Shown: piece after piece, positions 7,510-13,971 of the stretch
Numbering within the stretch: the stretch's first letter is position 1
Layout of the letters: every line of letters starts with the position of its first letter
Assembly (NCBI GenBank): GCA_022600175.1
Contig: JAHZKW010000124.1
Location: 1 to 32,504, forward strand
Reading direction: 5' to 3'
From: Campylobacterota bacterium
GTDB taxonomy: Bacteria; Campylobacterota; Campylobacteria; Campylobacterales; QNZT01
Length of the DNA stretch: 32,504 bases
Notes under the pieces: model-generated
What the model was told of the DNA's origin: nothing
What the model saw: the letters and a program-made list of their open reading frames with translations, nothing else
The model's database searches: none
Made by a program: the position numbers and the translations under genes

Positions 7510-7908
7510 TTATTCGAATGGTTTTACGAGCATTGGCCCTTTGATGATGCATTGACATGCAAGTCTCACAGGTGTTTGCTGTACGTACTGTTGCGCACTT
7601 TCAGCCTCTTTTTTTGTGATTGCTCCCATCTCGACTAAAGTATCTAACTCTTTATCTTCCATATACGTTGTATATTTATCTTTATCCCACGCATCTGGAT
7701 CAACTGTGCTCTCAAATTGTTTATTAGTATCTGGATCACCGCCCAACTCTTCTACTCTTACTGCACAGCTTCCACACATTCCATCTTTACATTCAGTTGG
7801 AATTGTTACACCATTGTTTGATGCAACACGAAGCAATACATCACCTTGTTTAGCAAAAATACGTTTATCTTGCCCTTCACCAAAACCACAGAAAATAATG
7901 TTCACCAT
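7510..7908 (-). CDS. FeSII (Shethna)-like [2Fe-2S] protein
   Basis: 132 residues. Ligands are Cys40, Cys45, Cys48 (ECKDGMCGSC) and Cys118 (RLACQ). About 70 residues lie between the CxxC and the last ligand, far more than in ordinary ferredoxins. This insertion has an acidic helical segment (LDTLVEMGAITKKEAESAQQYVQQTPVRLAC) resembling the one in Azotobacter FeSII. FeSII binds oxidised nitrogenase in a protective oxygen-stable complex. By similarity this protein may protect nitrogenase from oxygen rather than, or besides, carrying electrons. It is followed at 13 bp by the second ferredoxin gene. The functional call is inference from layout and loop similarity. Confidence 0.72.
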   Translation of the reverse strand: MVNIIFCGFGEGQDKRIFAKQGDVLLRVASNNGVTIPTECKDGMCGSCAVRVEELGGDPDTNKQFESTVDPDAWDKDKYTTYMEDKELDTLVEMGAITKKEAESAQQYVQQTPVRLACQCIIKGPMLVKPFE

Positions 7909-7980
7909 CTGTTGACTCCTTTAATTTTTTCCCATTCCCCAACAAAAATGCCAAAAGCATCTTTGCAAGAGCATAGAATA

Positions 7981-8361
7981 CTATAGCTCTTGTGCCTTTT
8001 GAGCTGCTTTTTTTGCTCGATGTTCTTTCAACCATCGAAGCTCTTCAGCCACTTCATCAACTTCACCTTCAGCATCTAAATCTACTACTTCAAGCTCTGC
8101 TTCACGGCACCCAAAGATAAAACCATCTTCAAAAAAGTTTACTTCATAGACACGAATAGATTGTAAAAAATCACCAATCTTTCGTACATACCCTTCAGCC
8201 CCTGTATCGACAAGTATATCTCCCGTATTGGCATAAGGGTAGGTACCGTCATTTCGTATTGTTTTAATCAACCTAACACGTTGTCCAATCTTAAAGACTG
8301 GAAGAATCTCATCTTTAGTTGAAGCTGAGACCATGTCCTGTTGAGCAGGTGTGAGCTCCAC
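7981..8361 (-). CDS. nifZ: NifZ
   Basis: 126 residues with the NifZ core VFKIGQRVRLIKTIRNDGTYPYANTGDILVDTGAEGYVRKIGDFLQSIRVYEVNFF. NifZ helps form the second P-cluster during MoFe protein maturation. The start is a GTG with AAGGAG 6 nt upstream. This makes nifZ overlap the end of nifW by 47 bp in another frame, and the strong Shine-Dalgarno supports the overlap being real. The C-terminal 35 residues are a charged Ala/Lys/Glu helix. It lies between nifW and the FeSII-like gene, in the same transcription direction. Confidence 0.93.
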   Translation of the reverse strand: MELTPAQQDMVSASTKDEILPVFKIGQRVRLIKTIRNDGTYPYANTGDILVDTGAEGYVRKIGDFLQSIRVYEVNFFEDGFIFGCREAELEVVDLDAEGEVDEVAEELRWLKEHRAKKAAQKAQEL

Positions 8362-8692
8362 TTTCGACTCCTTCTATATCATCACATGAGGTTGAGGTGG
8401 TACAGGTACCACAAGGGGTTGGCTTACCAAACATATCCCATACTTCAGCAGCAGAAGGGCTATAACCATTTTCAAAACTCTTGTAGACCGAAAGTAGTGC
8501 AAATTTGTAGTACTCTAAAAACTCCTCTTCAGTCTCAAAACTATCATCCATAGCGCGATCTACCATCTCTCCAAATTTTTTCAAAATATGAAAACGTTTG
8601 ACATACACAAGACGTTCATCATACTCTAGATCAAAAAACTCAAAATACTCTTCGGCATCTGTAAGCGTCTTAAACTCTTCTATGCTGTTCAT
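8315..8692 (-). CDS. nifW: NifW with Cys-rich C-terminal tail
   Basis: 125 residues. The first ~75 match NifW (LTDAEEYFEFFDLEYDERLVYVKRFHILKKFGEMV, then FALLSVYKSF). NifW binds MoFe protein and is implicated in its oxygen tolerance or maturation. The last 35 residues form a tail with Cys94, Cys97, Cys103 and Cys116 (PCGTC, TSC, HTCS). I do not know such a tail from classical NifW; it might bind metal. The gene has its own variant -24/-12 element in the gap after nifF and overlaps nifZ. Confidence 0.85.
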   Translation of the reverse strand: MNSIEEFKTLTDAEEYFEFFDLEYDERLVYVKRFHILKKFGEMVDRAMDDSFETEEEFLEYYKFALLSVYKSFENGYSPSAAEVWDMFGKPTPCGTCTTSTSCDDIEGVESGAHTCSTGHGLSFN

Positions 8693-8719
8693 GATTTATC
8701 CTTTCGTTTTAGTTATCAC

Positions 8720-8736
8720 TTGCATAATACATTCTA
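8720..8736 (-). promoter_or_regulatory. Variant -24/-12 element of nifW
   Basis: Minus strand TAGAATGTATTATGCAA, in the 51-bp gap between nifF and nifW and 27 bp before the nifW ATG. It closely resembles the PII-like gene element (TAGAATGAGTTATGCAA). It predicts an internal promoter in the nifN-to-ferredoxin series. Confidence 0.6.
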
Positions 8737-8743
8737 GTCATTT

Positions 8744-9262
8744 TTACGCAAGTGAGAGTTCAGATTTTAGCTGTGTTGCCCATGTTTGAACCCTTTGGCT
8801 CGTAAGATCCTCTTGGTTAACATCATCGATAGCCAAACCACAAAATTGTCCCTCTTTTTCAGCCAAAGAGTGTTCATATTTGTAACCTTCTGTTGACCAA
8901 AATCCTACAAATTCTGCACCAAGGTTTCCAAATACTTCATGCATCTTTCCAAGTGCACTGACAAACTCCTCGCCATGGGTATCTTGATCACCTGCACCAA
9001 AAAGGGCTATCTTTTTACCACTAAAATCAGGCGCTTCATTTTCAATATCATAAAGTGCATCTACCCAATCACGTTGTGGATCACCCTGCCCCCAAGTTGA
9101 AGATCCTAAAAGCAGTACATCAAACTCTAACATCTGATCTGCATCATCATAATCTTCTTCCATGTCTATCAGTTCAACTTCTTCAAAAAGTGTCTCTAAC
9201 TGTTCTGCAACACTTCGTGTCACACCACTACTACTCCCATAAAAAATTCCAATACTCGCCAA
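8744..9262 (-). CDS. nifF: Flavodoxin (NifF type)
   Basis: 172-residue long-chain flavodoxin. The FMN phosphate loop is GIFYGSSSGVTRSVAEQL, and the flavin-binding loops LLLGSSTWGQGDPQRDW and ALFGAGDQDTHGEEF follow. The insertion typical of long-chain flavodoxins (GFWSTEGYKYEHSLA) is present. In diazotrophs NifF passes low-potential electrons to the Fe protein NifH. Its place directly after nifX and the DUF269 gene supports that role. It lacks its own nif-type element and is probably read from the nifN promoter. Confidence 0.92.
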   Translation of the reverse strand: MASIGIFYGSSSGVTRSVAEQLETLFEEVELIDMEEDYDDADQMLEFDVLLLGSSTWGQGDPQRDWVDALYDIENEAPDFSGKKIALFGAGDQDTHGEEFVSALGKMHEVFGNLGAEFVGFWSTEGYKYEHSLAEKEGQFCGLAIDDVNQEDLTSQRVQTWATQLKSELSLA

Positions 9263-9271
9263 TTTTTACTC

Positions 9272-9718
9272 CTACTTTTCACAAGGTTTATACTGTTCAT
9301 AAATTGTAAATGCTTTATTTAAAAGCTTCTCACCATCATCATAGAGTTTCTCTAATGTTCGATATCCAAAACGATGTGCATCTTTAAAGTATTTGTCACT
9401 AATTACAACTTTGTCAGCAACAACGGCACAGCGACCAAACCCTTCGTGGCTCATCTCCATCAGCACGTTACACATTACCCCTGTTTTTCTCTCAAATGCT
9501 AAAGCAATAGCTTGAAAAATCATACGGATATCTGCTGTTTTCATCTCATCAATGTCTGCGATCATAGGGATATTTTTAAGATCTTCTTTGGTAACCACAT
9601 ACTTTTTAGTTAAAAGTTCATCATCACTGAGTTTTCCCCACGTACCAAATTGGTCTTGTGCACGAATTTGACGCACTAACTCCTCTGTAAATATATTAAT
9701 CTCTGTCTGTTCACTCAT
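9272..9718 (-). CDS. NifX-associated protein (DUF269)
   Basis: About 148 residues, matching the DUF269 family found beside nifX in most nif clusters (FTEELVRQIRAQDQFGTWGKLSDDELL, then KYFKDAHRFGYRTLEKLYDDGEKLL). The function is not firmly known; association with FeMo-co trafficking is assumed from position. The ORF track begins at 9736, inside nifX. The ATG at 9718 begins one base after the nifX stop with AAGGA upstream, so it is the better start. It is followed by nifF at 9 bp. Confidence 0.9.
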   Translation of the reverse strand: MSEQTEINIFTEELVRQIRAQDQFGTWGKLSDDELLTKKYVVTKEDLKNIPMIADIDEMKTADIRMIFQAIALAFERKTGVMCNVLMEMSHEGFGRCAVVADKVVISDKYFKDAHRFGYRTLEKLYDDGEKLLNKAFTIYEQYKPCEK

Positions 9719-9719
9719 G

Positions 9720-10142
9720 TTAGGCATCCTTTTCATTGATAATTTTTTTGATCCAAGGTGGAGGGTTCCCGATAAGCATCTGTTGAAACTTCTCTAACGT
9801 CTCATTAATCGGAGTAGGTTCGTTGACTTTCATAGGGTGTATTCCTGCACGTATCACTTTGGCTGCAGCCGTCCCACCGATAGACTCACAATACATGATA
9901 TTTGTACCTGCTAATGCTTTGACCTTGAAATCTGTCTTATCATCACCCTTCATCTTTGAAGTATCTGTATTTAACACCTCTATGAGATCAAATCCCTCTT
10001 TGGTGACGCCATAGATTGCAAACTGTTTTGTCCCACCAAAGTGCGCGTTGATCGTCTCCATATCACTGCTTGCAAATGCAATCTTTAGTGCATGATCCAT
10101 ATCTACACTTCCCTCTACTTTTATTTTTTTAGCTTCAGCCAT
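9720..10142 (-). CDS. nifX: NifX FeMo-cofactor precursor carrier
   Basis: 140 residues with the NifX fold segments ALKIAFASSDMETINAHFGGTKQFAIYGV and MYCESIGGTAAAKVIRAGIHPMKV, then ETLEKFQQML near the end. NifX binds NifB-co and VK-cluster and moves them between NifB, NifEN and apo-MoFe protein. It overlaps the nifN stop by 8 bp and is followed at once by the DUF269 gene, the usual order nifN-nifX-DUF269. Confidence 0.94.
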   Translation of the reverse strand: MAEAKKIKVEGSVDMDHALKIAFASSDMETINAHFGGTKQFAIYGVTKEGFDLIEVLNTDTSKMKGDDKTDFKVKALAGTNIMYCESIGGTAAAKVIRAGIHPMKVNEPTPINETLEKFQQMLIGNPPPWIKKIINEKDA

Positions 10143-11433
10143 GATGTTTTACCTCTCGAAGTTTATTTGCTATCTCAAACAAAAAATAACAGCTCCCTTC
10201 ATAGTGCTGATCATTTTTCAGTTGGTTACCTAGCTCCTCATAATTTGGAAATCCGCGAAGTACCAACCCTGTATGTTTTTTATCATGCAATAACCGTTCT
10301 GCATGAAAATTACTAATGACAAGATCTGTTTTATGAAAAAGATCTTTGGCATCTTCGAGGTCTCCAACGAAAACGCGTTTAGCTTCGATACGCTTTAGAA
10401 CAGGTGAACGTACTGTAGAGATCGCCGCATCAACAGTACCTCCAACACTACGTACCAGGGCACACATCCCAACTAACATATCAGGTTCACCTGTCACCAC
10501 AAAGTGAGATGAGCCTGTAAGAAAATGGGCATCTAACATCGCATCTTGTAATCTTCCTCGCCATCTTTTGATAGAAGGTAACGGATCAATTTGTCGTATC
10601 TGCATCAACGTAGCAACAAAATTGTCACTCGCTTCCAATCCCATCACATGATCAAAGTGGATATGTTTGATATTTTCATTTTTTGAAACTAACGCTTCTG
10701 CAGCAATCTGCATAGAGCTACCTATAGAGATCACCGTACTGCTATCCCCCAATGCCCTAATCTCCTCTACCGTAATCGCACCTGTGGCCAGTTTGCCCTG
10801 TCCCTCATCGAGGTAACCATCTAGGGCTGTTGAGAGATCAGGTAAGGCATAGGTCTCTAATCCAAACGAACTACAGAGCTCTTTAAGCCTTTCAACTTCA
10901 ATGGGTTGCATACTCACATGAGGAAGTAGTACAATCTTTTCAGCTTTGATCTCCAGACTAGGTTCACATAATTGCTCTATGAGAGATTTTGCAGTAAGTG
11001 CCCAACCACTCTCCATACCACCTTCATAATCAGGGGTATTGACATAACAATAGGGAATCTCAATGTGCATCCCAACCCCACGTACATCATCCCCTTTGGT
11101 CTCTGTCAAGCCTGTTGTATGCAGTCCAATGAGTTGAGGTTTGAGCTTTTTATTTTTCTTGGTGATATTTTCAATCGCCATCAAAATAGAGTAATCTCCA
11201 CCATCTAAAACTGCCGTAATATCACTCACAGAAGTGTTGTACATAGCGATAGGTTCATTGAAGTGCCTGGTATAAAAAACTTTTGTATACGAAGCACACC
11301 CTTGTGAAGCATGCATCAAAGGTAAACAACCCTCAACACCCATAAAGGCTAAAGCCGCACCCATAGGCTGAGAATGTTTGATAGGGTTTACTTGTAGAGG
11401 TTTGTGGTTTTCTTGTGTGGGTTCTCTCTCCAT
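10135..11433 (-). CDS. nifN: NifN, beta subunit of the NifEN cofactor scaffold
   Basis: 432 residues. It begins with the NifN/NifK family block KPLQVNPIKHSQPMGAALAFMGVEGCLPLMHASQGCASY, then FYTRHFNEPIAMYNTSV. With NifE it forms the scaffold on which the NifB-derived cluster matures to FeMo-co. AAGGAG lies 6 nt before the ATG. A clear -24/-12-like element is upstream. Unusually it does not directly follow nifE: an RNase H gene and a broken toxin-antitoxin segment lie between, and a decayed second copy of its 5' end is found at 11899-11944. Confidence 0.95.
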   Translation of the reverse strand: MEREPTQENHKPLQVNPIKHSQPMGAALAFMGVEGCLPLMHASQGCASYTKVFYTRHFNEPIAMYNTSVSDITAVLDGGDYSILMAIENITKKNKKLKPQLIGLHTTGLTETKGDDVRGVGMHIEIPYCYVNTPDYEGGMESGWALTAKSLIEQLCEPSLEIKAEKIVLLPHVSMQPIEVERLKELCSSFGLETYALPDLSTALDGYLDEGQGKLATGAITVEEIRALGDSSTVISIGSSMQIAAEALVSKNENIKHIHFDHVMGLEASDNFVATLMQIRQIDPLPSIKRWRGRLQDAMLDAHFLTGSSHFVVTGEPDMLVGMCALVRSVGGTVDAAISTVRSPVLKRIEAKRVFVGDLEDAKDLFHKTDLVISNFHAERLLHDKKHTGLVLRGFPNYEELGNQLKNDQHYEGSCYFLFEIANKLREVKHHG

Positions 11434-11465
11434 GGCAACTCCTTGTTATGAGAAGGAGTGCAAGA
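11420..11465 (-). repeat. nifN 5'-end repeat, functional copy
   Basis: Covers the promoter-proximal leader, Shine-Dalgarno and first codons of nifN. 39 of 46 bases are identical to 11899-11944 in the same orientation. Confidence 0.75.
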
Positions 11466-11474
11466 AGTGTGCTA
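11458..11474 (-). promoter_or_regulatory. Variant -24/-12 element of nifN
   Basis: Minus strand TAGCACACTTCTTGCAC. It equals the classical sigma-54 consensus TGGCACNNNNNTTGCA at every defined position except the first G of the -24 GG, which is A. It lies 25 bp before the nifN ATG. Confidence 0.7.
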
Positions 11475-11556
11475 GCTTGATATTCGTACTTTTACTATAC
11501 CAAATTTATGCATTAAGATAATGCTTATAAGGACCAATTATAAAGAAGATTTAATC

Positions 11557-11730
11557 TCATAGTTTCTCGAGGAACGCTATAAACTTTTTAAGCACAGAGA
11601 CAACCTCTGCTACTACCTCAAAAGGAACAAAAACTTCATAACACAGTATCTCTGTTGCCTTATTTGTCATCTCTGCATCATCTGCTAAAATAAACCTTAG
11701 GATGATATTTGCATCAACTATGGTTATCAT
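11557..11730 (-). pseudogene. Truncated PIN-domain (VapC-like) toxin
   Basis: A 57-codon reading frame too short for the ORF track. It starts MITIVDANIILRFILADD and continues to FEVVAEVVSVLKKF, the N-terminal PIN-domain half with its first acidic residues. Normal VapC toxins are about 130 residues and carry further conserved Asp residues, which are missing here. Its ATG overlaps the upstream antitoxin stop by ATGA, the classical toxin-antitoxin arrangement. Loss of the second half makes nuclease activity unlikely. Confidence 0.7.
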
Positions 11731-11828
11731 TGATCATCCTTAACACTATTAACCCACGCATCTTCCTCTTTTATGTTATCAAGAATCTGAAGATTTTGTC
11801 TTAACTTTGTCGTAGATATCGTAATCAT
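11727..11828 (-). pseudogene. Internally deleted Phd/YefM-like antitoxin
   Basis: A 33-codon frame that begins MITISTTKLRQNLQILD, like the DNA-binding start of Phd/YefM antitoxins. It jumps straight to EEDAWVNSVKDDQ, which looks like the toxin-binding C-terminal end. The middle, about 40 residues, is gone. It overlaps the PIN remnant by ATGA. Confidence 0.6.
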
Positions 11829-11898
11829 AATTTACTCCATAGTGTACATAATGTAGTAAAATAAAGCTATATGCTAAGAATATTTGATGAGATGTAAG

Positions 11899-11944
11899 GA
11901 TTCTCTCTGCATAGTAACTCCTTGTTACGAGAAAGAGTGCTAGA
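11899..11944 (-). repeat. Decayed second copy of the nifN 5' end
   Basis: 39/46 identical to 11420-11465. It keeps the AACAAGGAG Shine-Dalgarno, an ATG at 11912 and MQRES (nifN has MEREP), then stops after 12 codons. It sits directly downstream of the RNase H gene, where nifN would be expected without the intervening TA segment. The -24 AG is not preserved here. Confidence 0.75.
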
Positions 11945-11957
11945 AGGTTTTAATCTA

Positions 11958-12434
11958 CTATTTAGAGCTTTTTAACGCTTCTCTAAGTGCATCTCTTGAA
12001 GCTCTATCCACAAGTGTGAATAGTCTATCGATCCCATCTTTGTTACGTGTAGCTTTATGTCCACGTACTTTGATAAACGTACAAGGTATGACATCTGTTA
12101 ACTTATAAAATGCTCGGTAAAGTTGATGATTAATAATACGCTTTCCACTTTTGGTATGATAATTTGTCTGCTCAAAACGCAAACGTCGTCCTTCCAAACT
12201 TAGGATGTTTTGGCAATCGGTATAGATCATCACTTCACTTTGAGATAGAGGCATCTCTTCCAATGCCCATAAGAGTGTCTGAAGTTCAAGTTTAGTTGAA
12301 GAGGTATCTTCAAATCTCTTTGTTTGAATAGCCTGTGCATCACTCATATCTTGTCTATCATAGAGGATAAAATATGCACCATATCCGATCTTACTTTGAG
12401 GGTGTACGCTTCCATCTGTAAAAAGCTTGATCAT
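11958..12434 (-). CDS. RNase H-fold nuclease
   Basis: 158 residues with the complete RNase HI acidic set: Asp7 (LFTDGSV), Glu50 (TKLELQTLLWALE), Asp73 (IYTDCQN), His126 (VRGHK) and Asp143 (LVDRASRDAL). RNase HI cuts the RNA strand of RNA-DNA hybrids. It follows nifE by 58 bp with no promoter in between and precedes the displaced nifN start, so it is read with nifE. This is not a usual nif gene. It could be a chromosomal passenger or a nif-expressed paralogue; the housekeeping rnhA is presumably elsewhere. Confidence 0.85.
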   Translation of the reverse strand: MIKLFTDGSVHPQSKIGYGAYFILYDRQDMSDAQAIQTKRFEDTSSTKLELQTLLWALEEMPLSQSEVMIYTDCQNILSLEGRRLRFEQTNYHTKSGKRIINHQLYRAFYKLTDVIPCTFIKVRGHKATRNKDGIDRLFTLVDRASRDALREALKSSK

Positions 12435-12492
12435 GTTACCATATCTCCTTTTTCAAACAATACATTAAAACTGCTTTACTAGAGATTTTAAC

Positions 12493-13854
12493 TCAAACCT
12501 TCCAAGGGGCACTTTTAGCCACATTGGCAAAGACTGGATTGTCAAAAGCATATTTGAGATCTTTTGCCAAGTTGATTAAGCCGTCATAGCCGCCATAACT
12601 GGTTTTTTTCTCTTGGTTTACATCGATAAATGAGATACGTTTTTTGATCGCTGTATAGAGACTTCGTCCACCTGCGAGGAGAATATCAGCACCCTTTTCA
12701 TCGATCACTTTGGCTTGTTCACTTGCAGGAGACTTCATCAGCACTCCCGATTCTCCTAAATAGTCTCTAGCTTTAGCGATATCATCTTCTGTTGATTTTC
12801 GAATAGAAGTAGCCACTACTTCAATACCAAGATCTTGGAGTCCTGAAGCGATCGACCATGCTTTATTTCCTCCTGTATTTAAGACTGCTTTTTTCCCAGA
12901 AAATGCCTCTTTATAAGGTTTGAGTTTTGCTTCTAGCTTTGCCTCTTCTTCAGCCAGTACTATTTCTGCTTTTGTAATAAGCTCTGGATCACCTAAAGCC
13001 TCAACAATCTCACGAATAGCAAATGTCGTATCGCGCTTTCCATAAAAGGAGACAGAGATCCAAGGGATATCATACTGCTCTTTCATCTTACGACAGAGTG
13101 TCACTAGCGATTTCGCACAGACGATCACATTGAGCTTTGCACGATGTGCAGTACGGACATCAGCCACACGCCCATCTCCACTAAGACTAGAAAGTACACG
13201 TATACCGATCTTCTCTAATATAGGGAGATACTGCCACATATCACCCGTGACATTGTAATCTCCTATAAGATTGATATCATAAGGTGTGGTAAAGTGTGGC
13301 TCTTTAGTACCGATAAGGTTTTCAAGTACCGCTTCACCCGCAAGTCTAGAGCCAAGGTTTTTACCCCCTACAAATCCTGGTGCATGTACAGGAACAACGG
13401 GAATACCATGTTTATCACTACTAAGCTTGCATGTCATGTCGATATCATCTCCTACAAGTGCAGTCACACAAGTAGAGTAGACAAATATCGCCTCAGGATC
13501 ATAATTTTCTAAAATATAGTCTACAGACTCACTCAAACGTTTATCCCCACCAAAAATTACATCATTGGTATTAATACCTGTTGTAAAACCCATCTGCGTA
13601 TGATCTTGCCCCGTATAAGAAGTCTTAGTCTCTCGTGTCTCCCATGAAGCTCCTAAACAGGTTTGTGGACCATGTACAAGGTGAATCGCATCGGCATAAG
13701 GGAAAAGTGATATCTGTGCACCATCAAACGCACACCCTCCTGCTGCAAGTCCGGGTTTGACCTTGTCACAACCACCGCCTTTTTTCTGCTTGTCATGATT
13801 GTGTGCACAGGCACTCTCGTTCATTAGTTCTTTAATCTTTGCTCGGCTTACCAT
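12493..13854 (-). CDS. nifE: NifE, alpha subunit of the NifEN cofactor scaffold
   Basis: About 453 residues. NifE signatures include KPGLAAGGCAFDGAQISLFPYADAIHLVHGPQTCLGASW, the Cys in VYSTCVTALVGDDID, and ALVGDDIDMTCK. NifEN receives the NifB-co-derived cluster and exchanges Mo and homocitrate onto it. The ORF track starts at 13872. The ATG at 13854 has GGAG 7 nt upstream and fits the promoter element at 13886-13902, which would leave almost no leader for the longer form. It is transcribed with the RNase H gene. Confidence 0.95.
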   Translation of the reverse strand: MVSRAKIKELMNESACAHNHDKQKKGGGCDKVKPGLAAGGCAFDGAQISLFPYADAIHLVHGPQTCLGASWETRETKTSYTGQDHTQMGFTTGINTNDVIFGGDKRLSESVDYILENYDPEAIFVYSTCVTALVGDDIDMTCKLSSDKHGIPVVPVHAPGFVGGKNLGSRLAGEAVLENLIGTKEPHFTTPYDINLIGDYNVTGDMWQYLPILEKIGIRVLSSLSGDGRVADVRTAHRAKLNVIVCAKSLVTLCRKMKEQYDIPWISVSFYGKRDTTFAIREIVEALGDPELITKAEIVLAEEEAKLEAKLKPYKEAFSGKKAVLNTGGNKAWSIASGLQDLGIEVVATSIRKSTEDDIAKARDYLGESGVLMKSPASEQAKVIDEKGADILLAGGRSLYTAIKKRISFIDVNQEKKTSYGGYDGLINLAKDLKYAFDNPVFANVAKSAPWKV

Positions 13855-13885
13855 TTTGTACGCTCCTTGCATCTTTTTTAAACTA

Positions 13886-13902
13886 ATGCAAGAAATGTAC
13901 TA
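13886..13902 (-). promoter_or_regulatory. Variant -24/-12 element of nifE
   Basis: Minus strand TAGTACATTTCTTGCAT, with AG-N10-GC spacing, 32 bp before the chosen nifE ATG at 13854. Confidence 0.65.
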
Positions 13903-13908
13903 GCACCG

Positions 13909-13936
13909 TATCATTAAAAGCGTATTAAAAATGATA
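13909..13936. promoter_or_regulatory. Inverted repeat between nifE and the lipoprotein operon
   Basis: TATCATT-N14-AATGATA, a 7-bp perfect inverted repeat in the divergent intergenic region. It is a candidate operator, possibly for the response regulator encoded downstream, or a nif activator site. Confidence 0.35.
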
Positions 13937-13971
13937 GGTTATGATATGCGTAAAGTTTCAAGGAGAGATTT

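Noticed and set aside
11877-11912. The 12-codon MQRES frame as a real leader peptide gene
   Set aside because: It is explained by duplication of the nifN start and is followed by unrelated sequence and a stop.
13932-13953. TAGGTTATGATATGCGT before the lipoprotein gene has AG-N10-GC spacing
   Set aside because: The AAC part and the TTGCA box are both missing, and the operon is not a nif operon, so the match is probably chance.
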